Positions 27,050-35,499 of a stretch of 58,530 nucleotides of DNA are shown one piece after another; position 1 is the stretch's first letter; the number at the start of each line of letters is the position of its first letter. The notes under the pieces were generated by a model. It was given only the letters and a program-made list of their open reading frames with translations. It was not told the DNA's origin and ran no database searches. The translations under genes and the position numbers were made by a program. The DNA lies in NCBI GenBank assembly GCA_039794405.1, contig JBDIVL010000027.1, positions 1-58,530 on the forward strand. The letters run 5' to 3'. The stretch is from JBDIVL01 sp039794405 (GTDB lineage: Bacteria > Planctomycetota > Brocadiia > Brocadiales > Brocadiaceae).

Positions 27050-27179
27050 GGACTTTATCTCATTTAATGAAAAGGGTTAGTGATAGTAAAAAAGAATAAT
27101 AATAAAAGAAAATTGGATTATAGCAAAGGCGATTTTTGTGTCAAGATTAAACAAAGGATTTTTTATCGTAAATTGAGTT

Positions 27180-27665
27180 TTAAATTTGCATTTTGAAATT
27201 AAGGTTATGGCTATGGCAAATTGCAATGGCAAGTGCATCAGAAGCATCTTCCGGTTCGGGGATTTCCGGTAATTCCAGAATGATTTTCACCATTTCCTGT
27301 ACCTGGTTCTTGTGGGCATTTCCATTACCCACGACCGCCTTTTTGATAACTGTCGCAGCATATTCAGTAATAGGAATGTTTGCCAATGCTGCACAAAGAA
27401 ATACAATACCTCTGCCTTCGCCAATCTTTATCGCCGACTTGATATTTTTACCATAAAAAACCTCTTCGATAGCCATTTGGTCCGGTTGATATTTTAAAAT
27501 AATATCCATGATACCAGAATGGATAAACTTGAGCCGCTGTGGAAAATTTTGTTTTTTATCGGTTTTAAAGGAACCATATTCAATAACTCCAATCCTTGAA
27601 CCTTTTGTTTCTATCAGGCCATAGCCGGCGACTTGTGTACCAGGATCGATTCCAAGAATTTTCAT
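27180..27665 (-). CDS. ruvC: Holliday-junction resolvase RuvC
   Basis: 161 residues. Catalytic acidic positions are visible in ILGIDPGTQVAGYG (first Asp), QMAIEEVFYGKN (Glu), and the C-terminal EPEDASDALAIAICH (Asp pair). It cleaves four-way junctions together with RuvAB, which is not in the window. An upstream TTG at 27671 is in frame, but the ATG at 27665 matches the family start MKILGIDPG. Confidence 0.95.
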   Translation of the reverse strand: MKILGIDPGTQVAGYGLIETKGSRIGVIEYGSFKTDKKQNFPQRLKFIHSGIMDIILKYQPDQMAIEEVFYGKNIKSAIKIGEGRGIVFLCAALANIPITEYAATVIKKAVVGNGNAHKNQVQEMVKIILELPEIPEPEDASDALAIAICHSHNLNFKMQI

Positions 27666-27749
27666 AAGCAATTGATTCTTATCTCATAATGGTTTAAAAT
27701 TTCTTTTTAAAGTTCTTAACCACTATATTTATATGAGTTTCTTCAATTG

Positions 27750-27820
27750 TCAAGGATAAATCTAACCCGAAAGAGTCAGGAGAGAATAACCATTGAAGTA
27801 CGGAAAGACAGAAAATACCA
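27750..27820. repeat. recurring intergenic motif C, copy 1
   Basis: GGATAAATCTAACCCGAAAGAGTC, AGGAGAGAATAACCATTGAA and GTACGGAAAGACAG resemble 44405-44460 (TATCCGAGCGAGTCGGAAGA, GATTAACCATGGAAAC, ATGGAAAGACAG) and, partly, 42330-42360. It lies in the divergent ruvC/pyrD spacer. The rest of that spacer holds only the pyrD promoter. Confidence 0.5.
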
Positions 27821-27973
27821 TTTCTCTTTCCCGACATTCTCTTCATTTCCGAGCCTTCTTGATTTCCGTGTTTCAGTGATTATCGAGCTTCGCAGCAGGG
27901 AAAAACATATATTTTGCTAAAAGTGTCAAGTGTATTCTTGTGAGAAACTATAAGGATTTATAAATAAAATTCG

Positions 27974-28001
27974 TTTACATTTAGTTTGCGGTTACTATAA
28001 T
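27974..28001 (+). promoter_or_regulatory. pyrD promoter, predicted leaderless transcript
   Basis: TTTACA (27974-27979), 16-bp spacer, TATAAT (27996-28001). The expected start of transcription, about 7 bp later, coincides with the pyrD ATG at 28009, and no Shine-Dalgarno is present. Leaderless initiation is inferred. Confidence 0.65.
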
Positions 28002-28008
28002 ACTCAAA

Positions 28009-28929
28009 ATGTCTAAAATAAATTTATCAATTAATCTGGCAGGGATTCAGTTAATGAATCCGGTTATCTCAGCGTCCGGAATATTGGGTACAACGAAGGC
28101 CTTATTAAGACGTGTTGCGGAAAATGGTGCTGGCGCCGTAACGATAAAATCGATTAGCATACAGCCGAGAGAAGGGCACAAAAACCCTACCGTTATTACC
28201 TTTGAGGCAGGCATGTTGAATGCTGTAGGTTACTCAAATCCGGGTGTTGAAAAAGCTGCAAAGGAATTCGAGAACCTTCAGGATGTTGGTGTTCCGGTAA
28301 TTGCCAGTGTAATTGGTACGGAAAAAGAAGATTTTATAAAGGTTGTTGAAGGTCTTTCCGCCCGGGAGTTTTCAGCAGTAGAAATACCCCTCTCCTGCCC
28401 CCATACTCCAGGGTTTGGGCTCCTTGCCGGGCAGGGTACCCCGCAAGCTACCTCGGACATAACTTCTGCGGTGAGGAAGATAACGAAATTGCCTCTATTC
28501 ATAAAACTATCTCCTAACATTCCAGAAATTTGTACGATTGCAAAAGCGGCGGAAGATGCCGGGGCAAATGCCATTACAGCAGTTAATTCTATGGGTCCGG
28601 GTATGATCATTAATATAGAAGCCCGAAGGCCTATTTTAAGTTTTCAAGTGGGTGGTGTTACCGGTGATGCCTTAAGACCTATCGCGATACGGTGCGTATA
28701 CGATTTATATAAGGCCGTAAAAATCCCTATTATTGGTGTAGGGGGAATTTCTACCGGACGGCATGCCATTGAGATGCTGATGGCAGGGGCGTCAGCCGTT
28801 GGGATAGGAACGGCAGTTTATTACCGTGGCATCGGGGTTTTTAAGAAGGTCTGTGAAGAAATGAGTTTATGGATGCAGGAGAATGGTTTTGATACTATTC
28901 ACGAGATTGTAGGTGCTGCACATGATTGA
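28009..28929 (+). CDS. pyrD: dihydroorotate dehydrogenase, type 1B catalytic subunit
   Basis: 306 residues of FMN-binding TIM barrel. PVISASGILG is the N-terminal FMN region. VEIPLSCPHTPGFG contains the catalytic Cys typical of class 1B, IKLSPNIPEI and ITAVNSMGPGMIIN follow, and IIGVGGISTGRHAIEMLMAGASAVGIGTAVYY forms the phosphate site. It oxidises dihydroorotate to orotate in UMP synthesis and passes electrons to PyrK. The PyrK gene overlaps its 3' end by 8 bp. There is no Shine-Dalgarno; see the leaderless promoter. Confidence 0.94.
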   Translation: MSKINLSINLAGIQLMNPVISASGILGTTKALLRRVAENGAGAVTIKSISIQPREGHKNPTVITFEAGMLNAVGYSNPGVEKAAKEFENLQDVGVPVIASVIGTEKEDFIKVVEGLSAREFSAVEIPLSCPHTPGFGLLAGQGTPQATSDITSAVRKITKLPLFIKLSPNIPEICTIAKAAEDAGANAITAVNSMGPGMIINIEARRPILSFQVGGVTGDALRPIAIRCVYDLYKAVKIPIIGVGGISTGRHAIEMLMAGASAVGIGTAVYYRGIGVFKKVCEEMSLWMQENGFDTIHEIVGAAHD

Positions 28930-29683
28930 ACAGCCAACAATGGTGAAGATTTGTGATATCCGGGAGGAGTCTCCAAACGTAAAAACGTTCTTTTTTCGCC
29001 TTCAATTGCATTTTGATCCCGGGCAGTTTGTAATGATATGGATTCCACTTCTTGATGAAAAACCCTTTACCATATCTTATATTCAAGGTGATCTCATAGG
29101 GATCTCTGTTTTGAAAAGGGGCATATTCACCAATGCATTTCACCTTAAGAGAGTAGGGGATATAATTGGTATACGCGGTCCCTATGGGCGGAAATTTAAT
29201 TTACAGGCAGATTCATGTGTTGTGGGAGGGGGGATAGGGATGGCGCCTTTGGCAACGATTGTAGACAGGTTGCGTAACGGGGTAACTATCATTCATGGTG
29301 CCCGAACCGCTTCTGAGATACTTTATCAGAACCGATTTAAAAATATGAGATTGTGTACCGAAGATGGGGCTCTTGGTTTTAAAGGAACCACCGTTGACCT
29401 TCTGAAGGAAATACTTAAGAAGCAGCGTTTCCAGAAGGTTTATACCTGTGGCCCTGAAAAGATGTTATACAGAGTAGTTGAATTGTGTAGAGATTATGGT
29501 ATTGAGTGTGAGGTATCTTTGGAGAGGTATATGAAGTGCGGTTTTGGTGTGTGTGGTCAATGCGACTGCAGCGGCCAACGGGTGTGTATCGACGGCCCCG
29601 TCTTTAATGCTGAAGAGTTAAGCAAGATGGAGGATTTTGGCAGGGTAACGATAACGAAAGCGGGAGAAAGAGTCCTGTGTTAA
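28922..29683 (+). CDS. pyrK: dihydroorotate dehydrogenase electron-transfer subunit (FAD / 2Fe-2S)
   Basis: 253 residues. An FAD-binding ferredoxin-reductase domain (FDPGQFVMIWIP, KPFTISYIQ, GPYGRKF) is followed by an NAD-binding part (GGGIGMAPLATIVDRL, TCGPEKML). The C-terminal 2Fe-2S cluster motif is KCGFGVCGQCDCSGQRVC. It lets PyrD use NAD+. ATG 28922 overlaps the pyrD stop and is preceded by an AGGTG; a GTG at 28913 is also in frame. Confidence 0.93.
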   Translation: MIEQPTMVKICDIREESPNVKTFFFRLQLHFDPGQFVMIWIPLLDEKPFTISYIQGDLIGISVLKRGIFTNAFHLKRVGDIIGIRGPYGRKFNLQADSCVVGGGIGMAPLATIVDRLRNGVTIIHGARTASEILYQNRFKNMRLCTEDGALGFKGTTVDLLKEILKKQRFQKVYTCGPEKMLYRVVELCRDYGIECEVSLERYMKCGFGVCGQCDCSGQRVCIDGPVFNAEELSKMEDFGRVTITKAGERVLC

Positions 29684-29699
29684 TTAAATTGAAATTTTA

Positions 29700-29728
29700 T
29701 TGACATTGCACAGTAAATGTAGTATTTT
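29700..29728 (+). promoter_or_regulatory. putative promoter for tRNA-Glu
   Basis: TTGACA (29700-29705), 17-bp spacer, TATTTT (29723-29728), about 65 bp upstream of the tRNA-Glu 5' end. The match to sigma-70 spacing is good; usage is inferred. Confidence 0.55.
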
Positions 29729-29793
29729 TTATCCGTAATCAGGAGTTTATATAAGGGAAATCATATCTCTTTGATGTTCCTTGCATTTTCTTA

Positions 29794-29869
29794 GCCCCCA
29801 TCGTCTAGTGGCCCAGGATGTCAGGTTCTCAGCCTGAAGACAGGGGTTCAAATCCCCTTGGGGGTACCA
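29794..29869 (+). tRNA. tRNA-Glu (anticodon CTC)
   Basis: The cloverleaf reads as follows. Acceptor GCCCCCA pairs with TGGGGGT (first pair G-T). The D arm starts TCGTCTAGTGGCCCAGGA. The anticodon stem TCAGG/CCTGA encloses TTCTCAG with anticodon CTC. The T arm is AGGGG-TTCAAAT-CCCCT, the discriminator is A, and CCA is encoded. The D-arm sequence is typical of tRNA-Glu. Confidence 0.95.
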
Positions 29870-29999
29870 ATTATAAGGGCAAAGTATGAAAATGTAGGGA
29901 TCTTTTCACACAGCAATTACAAATCTTTTCGTATGTGTTCCGTACACAATCCATACAAAATTCATGGAAAATCAATATTACTGCAAAAGGAGAAAATGG

Positions 30000-30512
30000 A
30001 TGCGTGGAGAAACTCCAAGAACAAAGCGCATGATATACAAAATATTTTTACTCTTTATACCGGTTTTAGTCCTGTTTTTCTTACAATCTCCTCTGGTATT
30101 CAGTGAAATACAAGAAGGGGGTTTAGGTAAAATTCAGGGATATGTTGTTCATAATAGCAATAACAGAAAATATGCGATAAGAGATAATATTAAATTAATG
30201 GGTGCCTTTGCTACCTCAGACCTGCCTGTATCGCAACCCATATCCCTTAAATTCGAATACACGACCTTTGATAAATTATATATGGGGGTTGTCATAATCA
30301 ACTATAGCGGTAATGACAAAGATGTGACGGTAACTTTTGAACTCTCTGGACCGAGGGGAGGCGTAGAGAAAGAGGATATTACTATTCCTGCTTCCTCTAC
30401 CTATTATGCTTACATCTATGATACACTTGGCAGGCCCGGTTTTTATACCTTTCGAGGGGATGTAGAAGGTGTGGGGAGTTTAAAGATAAGGATGCTGTTT
30501 ACAGAAGAATAG
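30000..30512 (+). CDS. small exported protein upstream of polyferredoxin, unrecognised
   Basis: 170 residues with a signal peptide (MIYKIFLLFIPVLVLFFLQSPLVFS) after a basic start. The mature part has a predicted all-beta composition (SLKFEYTTFDKLYMGVVIINYSGN, VTVTFELSGPRGG, TYYAYIYDTLGRPGFYTFRG) resembling an Ig-like or cupredoxin-type sandwich without evident Cys or His metal sites. ATG 30000 has AGGAG at 7-nt spacing. It lies 22 bp before the polyferredoxin-TPR gene, so it is probably a periplasmic partner of that membrane redox protein (inference). I do not recognise the family. Confidence 0.75.
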   Translation: MRGETPRTKRMIYKIFLLFIPVLVLFFLQSPLVFSEIQEGGLGKIQGYVVHNSNNRKYAIRDNIKLMGAFATSDLPVSQPISLKFEYTTFDKLYMGVVIINYSGNDKDVTVTFELSGPRGGVEKEDITIPASSTYYAYIYDTLGRPGFYTFRGDVEGVGSLKIRMLFTEE

Positions 30513-30534
30513 TTCTATTTTGGTTCCTTGCGAT

Positions 30535-32067
30535 ATGAACATTAATAAGAAAAGATTGCTCGTCTTATTTCTCATAAATATATTTATTATTGTTCATCTT
30601 GTACTATGGTATAAGCTTGGTTATCGAAAAGTCGGAACTTTTAGTCTAAACGGTGTTGTCAGTCTTTTCGGGATGGGTCTTCTGAACTCTGCCGCTGCAT
30701 TTTTTATTTTTGTAATTTTCATTACGGTCTTTTTCGGAAGACTATTTTGCGGATGGGGATGTCACTTCGCCTTCTTTCAGGAAGGCGCCTTAAAGATCCT
30801 TAACATATTTGGGATAAATCCCAAAATCATTCATTCAAGAGCAAATATCATCCAGTATGTCTTCCTCTTAAAGACACTGGCTGCAATCTACGAATTTTGG
30901 CTTATCTACGGCTCTCCCCGGTTTCACATCAGTATCGGTGATACACAGGTAATGACGGTGGACCTTCCCAGAAATCCTATTATTATTGCGCTATTTATCT
31001 TATTTGATGCCTTTCTATTTATTTATCTCATGGGATCAAGGGCGTTTTGCAGATACGTATGTCCATGGGCTTCTATGCTCGCAATCTTCGATAATTTCAG
31101 CTTCTGGCGCATTCGTAAGGTCGGCGTGTGTAGAGGATGTATGAGCTGTACGAAAAGCTGCACCATGGGGATACAGGTACACGAGGAGATTGCTCAATAC
31201 AGTGCTGTTGTGAATACACATTGTATTCGCTGTCTTGCTTGCAAAAATGCCTGTCCAAATGGTACACTACGTTACCGATGGGGTGTGAATGTAATCTCTC
31301 TTACCCGCCGATTCAAGTGGCTAATTTCTGAAAAATCCAATTATACCTGGTGCTATGAGCTTGTACTGATTTTTTGTGGACTCATTGTTGCATATTATAC
31401 GCAGAGGTGGTTGGGGAGTTTTCAAACGTTCCTCGGTGCTGCATGGGGCCTTTGTTTCGGCGTTTGCGTTATCAGGTTCTTTCAAAGTAAAGGAATAACG
31501 CTATCGGAGATTGCCCTGAAAAAAAGATGGGTATTTACCATATCTTTATTAGCTTTATCTACCGCAACCTGGTGCTGGGCGACGAATGTTTCTTATGATG
31601 TCCGTTTATTATTAAGGGGAAATAGATTTTTTGATGTCATGGAGTATGATAACGCTGTCTCAATATATAAAAAGGCGCTGGACGAATTTCCTTTCAATGA
31701 TGAAATCCGTGCCGCACTTGCACTAACATATAAAACAAAAGGAGATTATGCCCTTGCTATAAAAGAGTACAGAACCCTTATCAATAGTAATCCAGAAAAT
31801 GCTGCACTGCATAATAATCTCGGAACCGTTTACTATAGAAAAGGAGATTATGATTTAGCTATCGAAGAGTATAGAAAGTCTATTCAATTAAATGAACATT
31901 TGACTGCGGCTTATGGCAATATCAGTTTAATTTTTTTAAAGCAGGGAAATGTTACGGAGGCCATTTCCTTTCTAAGAAAGGTCTTTCAGAAGGAAGAAGA
32001 TATAGTACAGTATATTTTAACATTTTATATATCGAATCAGAAATCAATGGATAGAACAGAGGGTTAA
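30535..32067 (+). CDS. NapH/CcoG-like membrane polyferredoxin fused to TPR repeats
   Basis: 510 residues. Several membrane helices carry the paired CxxxC-type motifs FFGRLFCGWGCHF and RAFCRYVCPWAS, which are typical of NapH/NosR/CcoG proteins. Two ferredoxin motifs follow (CRGCMSCTKSCTMG and CIRCLACKNACPNG). Two more helices lead to a C-terminal ~150-residue TPR domain (YDNAVSIYKKALDEFPFN, GDYALAIKEYRTLINSNPEN, GDYDLAIEEYRKSIQLNEH). The protein would pass quinone-derived electrons across the membrane. The TPR part suggests a docking surface for a periplasmic partner. The TPR fusion is unusual for NapH-like proteins. ATG 30535 lacks a clear Shine-Dalgarno. Confidence 0.85.
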   Translation: MNINKKRLLVLFLINIFIIVHLVLWYKLGYRKVGTFSLNGVVSLFGMGLLNSAAAFFIFVIFITVFFGRLFCGWGCHFAFFQEGALKILNIFGINPKIIHSRANIIQYVFLLKTLAAIYEFWLIYGSPRFHISIGDTQVMTVDLPRNPIIIALFILFDAFLFIYLMGSRAFCRYVCPWASMLAIFDNFSFWRIRKVGVCRGCMSCTKSCTMGIQVHEEIAQYSAVVNTHCIRCLACKNACPNGTLRYRWGVNVISLTRRFKWLISEKSNYTWCYELVLIFCGLIVAYYTQRWLGSFQTFLGAAWGLCFGVCVIRFFQSKGITLSEIALKKRWVFTISLLALSTATWCWATNVSYDVRLLLRGNRFFDVMEYDNAVSIYKKALDEFPFNDEIRAALALTYKTKGDYALAIKEYRTLINSNPENAALHNNLGTVYYRKGDYDLAIEEYRKSIQLNEHLTAAYGNISLIFLKQGNVTEAISFLRKVFQKEEDIVQYILTFYISNQKSMDRTEG

Positions 32068-32070
32068 TTT

Positions 32071-32385
32071 ATGAATAATATTTATACTTGTCAGACATGC
32101 GGTTTGGTAACTGCTGAAAAAGGACACCTTTGTCAGCCAATACCTGCGAAAAAAGCTATTGCTTGTAAATTTTGTGGTACGATAACAGGTGATCCCAGAC
32201 ATGTGTGCGCACCTAAAGTTGTTAGTTTAAAATATGTTTGTGATTCGTGCGGAAGACTTGCTCCTAAACGTGAGCTACTTTGCCATCCTTCTCCTATACC
32301 GAAAGCAAAGCTAAAGAAAACAACTAAAAAGACGGTTACAAAAAAGGCTGGAAAACCCAAAAAATTAAAATCAAAATCTAAATAA
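32071..32385 (+). CDS. Cys-rich triple-knuckle basic protein, unrecognised
   Basis: 104 residues, 3 bp after the polyferredoxin gene, with GAGGG upstream. Three similar units, each CxxC followed by a later Cys or His (CQTCGLVTAEKGHLC, CKFCGTITGDPRHVC, CDSCGRLAPKRELLC), look like zinc knuckles. A C-terminal tail of about 30 residues is very rich in Lys. The form suggests nucleic-acid or ribosome binding. The operon position beside a membrane redox protein is unexplained. I know of no named family that fits. Confidence 0.75.
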   Translation: MNNIYTCQTCGLVTAEKGHLCQPIPAKKAIACKFCGTITGDPRHVCAPKVVSLKYVCDSCGRLAPKRELLCHPSPIPKAKLKKTTKKTVTKKAGKPKKLKSKSK

Positions 32386-33131
32386 TTCTATTGAAATTTT
32401 ATTTCTTTTCCTTTTGATGCCGGTTGCGCTTGCCGATTTTCAAATTCATGAATAACAGGGTATTTGTTCCATTTTACGTATTTTTGAAAATCATTTCAGA
32501 CTATACAAAATTTATAAACCGTTCAAGCAGTTAAATGGCCTGAACGGTTTATAAAATTTTGGACTATCCCCAGGATTTGTGTCAGTCACACTTTTGTAAT
32601 GGCACATTTCTGTGTCAATGTCACACATTCCCTTATTTTACCTTAACGATCATACTTTGTATTTAATTATAAGAATTTTGATGAGCAGGATAATTCTTTA
32701 GGGTTTCTTGAATTTAATTTCTCATATCTGCCACAGCCTTTTCGTTCATTTTTATCGAATATTTTATCTGTTCTTTATCTCGCTTCTCCTTGTTTCCTGC
32801 CATATTGCAAGCCTTTTATTCCCAAAAACAACCACAATCTTCTGAGTTTTTTTCTCCGGATATTATTCCAGGAGAAAATGTTAAATTCCCTCATCCTTTT
32901 GTATCCGGAAGCTCATAAAAATTTATTTCCAAACGAAGATTTTAAATAATTTTCTTTTAGCATCAATTGGCATAAATTTTTCTATCATTACCTCAGCGAT
33001 TAGACGCGTGTAATCTAAAAAGTGGATAACGTTGAGAAGTTTTGCTCACGAACTTTTGAAAGGAAGGACAGGAGAAACTAATAAGCCTTGGTGGAAAAAA
33101 TGTAAGGAAAGGTACATCTTGCTTTGTTGTA
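32386..33131. other. 750-bp spacer with one strong inverted repeat
   Basis: No gene is visible. 32512-32525 and 32541-32554 form a perfect 14-bp stem (TTATAAACCGTTCA), extended by AT pairs, with a 15-nt loop. It may terminate the upstream operon, though its T-run is short (TTTT). The remainder is AT-rich, with TGACACA-like short repeats around 32581-32630. Confidence 0.6.
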
Positions 33132-33209
<78 letters not shown>

Positions 33210-33377
33210 TAAAGTATCGGGTGTGAGCTTAAACTTGAAAAATACTACAATGCATATTATACGTGTCATCCACGAAAAAACAAGAAAAAATAATTTTAAT
33301 ATTTGGAACAATTGCAAAGCATTATCTTGTTTTAAACTGTGATTTATATTTTGTTAACCTTTCTTGGGGGTACATTG

Positions 33378-33647
33378 ATGAGTGTACAACAAAAAGAAAA
33401 GCCAAAACGTAAAAGTTCAAAAAAATATAACGAAAAGAGCCTTTCTCTAAAAAATGTTTACACCGATAAAGCAGAAAGGTCATGTCTTATGTGTGGAAGG
33501 AAATTTATCAGTAGAGGGCCACACAACAGGCGGTGCCAAAAGTGCAACCAAAAGATCGACCAGGCTGCGGAGAACACTTTTTATATGCCTACAATATATA
33601 CAAACGATAGTTCTGTTTCAGGAGAATTTGTATCGATAATTGATTAA
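33378..33647 (+). CDS. small basic zinc-finger-like protein
   Basis: 89 residues from ATG 33378, with GGGGG upstream. A Lys/Ser-rich start (KEKPKRKSSKKYNEKSLS) precedes one four-Cys motif, CLMCGRKFISRGPHNRRCQKCN, of the kind found in small FYDLN/zinc-ribbon proteins that may bind nucleic acid. A strong terminator follows its stop. It is a single-gene unit between tRNA-Pro and the porin. The function is unknown. Confidence 0.75.
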   Translation: MSVQQKEKPKRKSSKKYNEKSLSLKNVYTDKAERSCLMCGRKFISRGPHNRRCQKCNQKIDQAAENTFYMPTIYTNDSSVSGEFVSIID

Positions 33648-33676
33648 GTAACAACTGTTTTGGGTGATTATTTTAT

Positions 33677-33717
33677 AAAAGGGCTGTGTAACGAATCCGT
33701 TGCACAGCCCTTTTTTT
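33677..33717 (+). terminator. rho-independent terminator
   Basis: AAAAGGGCTGTGTAACG pairs with CGTTGCACAGCCCTTTT around a 4-nt loop (one G-T wobble), followed by a T7 run. It lies 30 bp after the small zinc-finger gene. A-rich on one side and T-rich on the other, it could work in both directions. Confidence 0.92.
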
Positions 33718-33738
33718 ATTAAATCAATATTTTTATTC

Positions 33739-33792
33739 TTGACAATTTTGCAATGCAGATATACAATGCCCTTATTGAGAATGAGTCTCAAT
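33739..33792 (+). promoter_or_regulatory. porin promoter with Fur-like operator
   Basis: TTGACA (33739-33744), 17-bp spacer, TACAAT (33762-33767). The palindrome ATTGAGAATGAGTCTCAAT (33774-33792; 7-bp arms ATTGAGA/TCTCAAT) lies exactly at the predicted transcription start. Related palindromes occur at 39772, 52149 and 55481. The sequence resembles Fur-family boxes; the regulator is inferred. Confidence 0.75.
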
Positions 33793-33829
33793 ATGTGTTG
33801 ATATCCAATAAATAGAGGAGAATTCCATT

Positions 33830-35314
33830 ATGCGATACTTGGTTCTTTTTATGGTACCCTTAGTAATATCATCTTTTTTTACCGTTAGTGCTTTTGCAGA
33901 GTCTCCAGAAACGGAGGCTCTAAAGGGTAAGGTAGAGGTGCTTGAAAGGGAATTGAGCGAAATAAAAAATCTGCTCATGCAGCAGATTGAAAAAGATGCC
34001 CAAAAAGATAAAGAGATTGCATCATTAAAAGAAGAAGTGCAGAAAAAGGATGTAAAGGTTGCAGAAGAGGAGGTATCTGAGATACCTCCGTCTGTTAGAG
34101 ACCATATTGGAGAGGATGGATACCGGCACATTGCAGAAGAATCTTATTTAGCCAAGAAGTCAAGTGAATTAGCGGAAAAAAAGCTCGCCCCATCCTTTGG
34201 GGGGGTTTATACCAAACCGTTTTTGCGGAGATTCGGGAGAAATACCTATTTGGGTGGTTATATGGATTTTGAATTCAGGGCCCCGGAAAACGAAGATGCT
34301 GCTCATGGTTTTACGCAAAAGAGATTTATACCCTTTATTTATTCGGATATATCAGATCGTGTAAAGCTCGCGGCCGAGATAGAATTTGAGTTTGGTGGTG
34401 TGGGAGGTGGCAGGTCCGGAGAGGCGATTTTGGAGTTTGGTACTATTGATTTCTTGATAAACGATTGGATTAACTGGAGGGGTGGTTTTCTTCTTACGCC
34501 ATTGGGAAAATTTAATTTAGTACACGATTCCCCTTTGCAGGACTTTACTGACCGTCCACTCGTAAATCAGTTAATTATTCCAACAACCCTTACAGATTTA
34601 GGAATGGGTTTCTTTGGTACCCTTTATCCATCGGAGCTAAGTAAGCTCGATTATGAAATTTATGTCACCAATGGTATATTTAATGGTTTAGATGCCGATG
34701 GGACTATCAGGATTGGTGAAACGAATGGGATGAGAGGTTCTAAGGGCGCTGGGGGTGGATACTTCCATGATAACTATAATAAGAGTCCTGGTGTTGTAGG
34801 CCGTGTTGCTTTTAGTCCATTCATTGGTTTAGAGTTTGGTGGATCTGCTTACACAGCCCGGTATGATGAAAAAAATGAAAACCAGCTAACCATTTCGGCT
34901 TTGGATTTTACGTATCAAAGAGGTCCGTTTGAGCTGGTAGGGGAAGGGGCTTACGCATTTATAGAAACGGATGGTTTTGCAGAAGATGCCGGTATTCCTG
35001 ATGATATGTGGGGCTATTATATAGAAGCAAGGTACCACTTTATGCCTTCTCTCCTCAAGGAATGGTCTCCCGGTATATTTACTGAAGATTCAACCTTTAC
35101 GGCGGCTCTGCGTTGGGATCAAGTGCAAACTGCCGGCAGAGATGATGATTTCGAAAAGGTGCAATGGCTGAGAAATCGGATTACCCCTGGACTGAATTAT
35201 CGCTACACCGAAGATACAGTCTTTAAGCTGGATTATCAGATTAATATGGAAGAAAAGGATATGCCTGATTTGGCAAATAATGCCTTTTTATTTTCCGTTG
35301 CGACGTACTTCTAA
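33830..35314 (+). CDS. outer-membrane porin, phosphate-selective-porin-like
   Basis: 494 residues: signal peptide (MRYLVLFMVPLVISSFFTVSAFAES), then a ~60-residue coiled coil (ETEALKGKVEVLERELSEIKNLL to ASLKEEVQKKDVK). A beta-rich domain of ~370 residues with alternating aromatic strands and a terminal Phe (VATYF) follows, as in OprO/OprP-like 16-stranded porins. The N-terminal coiled coil probably spans the periplasm or forms the trimer stalk. It is preceded by a good promoter overlapped by a Fur-like palindrome, so metal-responsive expression is likely. The transported solute cannot be read from the sequence. Confidence 0.85.
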   Translation: MRYLVLFMVPLVISSFFTVSAFAESPETEALKGKVEVLERELSEIKNLLMQQIEKDAQKDKEIASLKEEVQKKDVKVAEEEVSEIPPSVRDHIGEDGYRHIAEESYLAKKSSELAEKKLAPSFGGVYTKPFLRRFGRNTYLGGYMDFEFRAPENEDAAHGFTQKRFIPFIYSDISDRVKLAAEIEFEFGGVGGGRSGEAILEFGTIDFLINDWINWRGGFLLTPLGKFNLVHDSPLQDFTDRPLVNQLIIPTTLTDLGMGFFGTLYPSELSKLDYEIYVTNGIFNGLDADGTIRIGETNGMRGSKGAGGGYFHDNYNKSPGVVGRVAFSPFIGLEFGGSAYTARYDEKNENQLTISALDFTYQRGPFELVGEGAYAFIETDGFAEDAGIPDDMWGYYIEARYHFMPSLLKEWSPGIFTEDSTFTAALRWDQVQTAGRDDDFEKVQWLRNRITPGLNYRYTEDTVFKLDYQINMEEKDMPDLANNAFLFSVATYF

Positions 35315-35350
35315 ATGTAATGCTTGAGAATTTCAAAGGTATGTTTTTAG

Positions 35351-35369
35351 AGCGAAGGGTTTCTTCGCT
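35351..35369 (+). terminator. possible terminator after porin
   Basis: AGCGAAG, loop GGTTT, CTTCGCT followed by TTCT. The stem is short and the T-run weak, so termination is only moderately supported. Confidence 0.4.
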
Positions 35370-35412
35370 TTCTACGGGGATAGTAGTTTAGAGATTTTTA
35401 TTTTGACTTTAG

Positions 35413-35477
35413 AGAATATAGACTGTCTGGATGTAAACAGCACATATACATATATATGCTGGGAAAGTCTATATTCC
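35413..35477. repeat. inverted repeat in leader of FAD oxidoreductase gene
   Basis: GAATATAGACT (35414-35424) pairs with AGTCTATATTC (35466-35476), with an alternating CATATACATATATATG stretch in the loop. It lies 24 bp upstream of the ATG. It may be an operator or a leader hairpin; no known riboswitch was recognised. Confidence 0.5.
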
Positions 35478-35499
35478 TTTCTTCGGGGGAGTACTGAAA

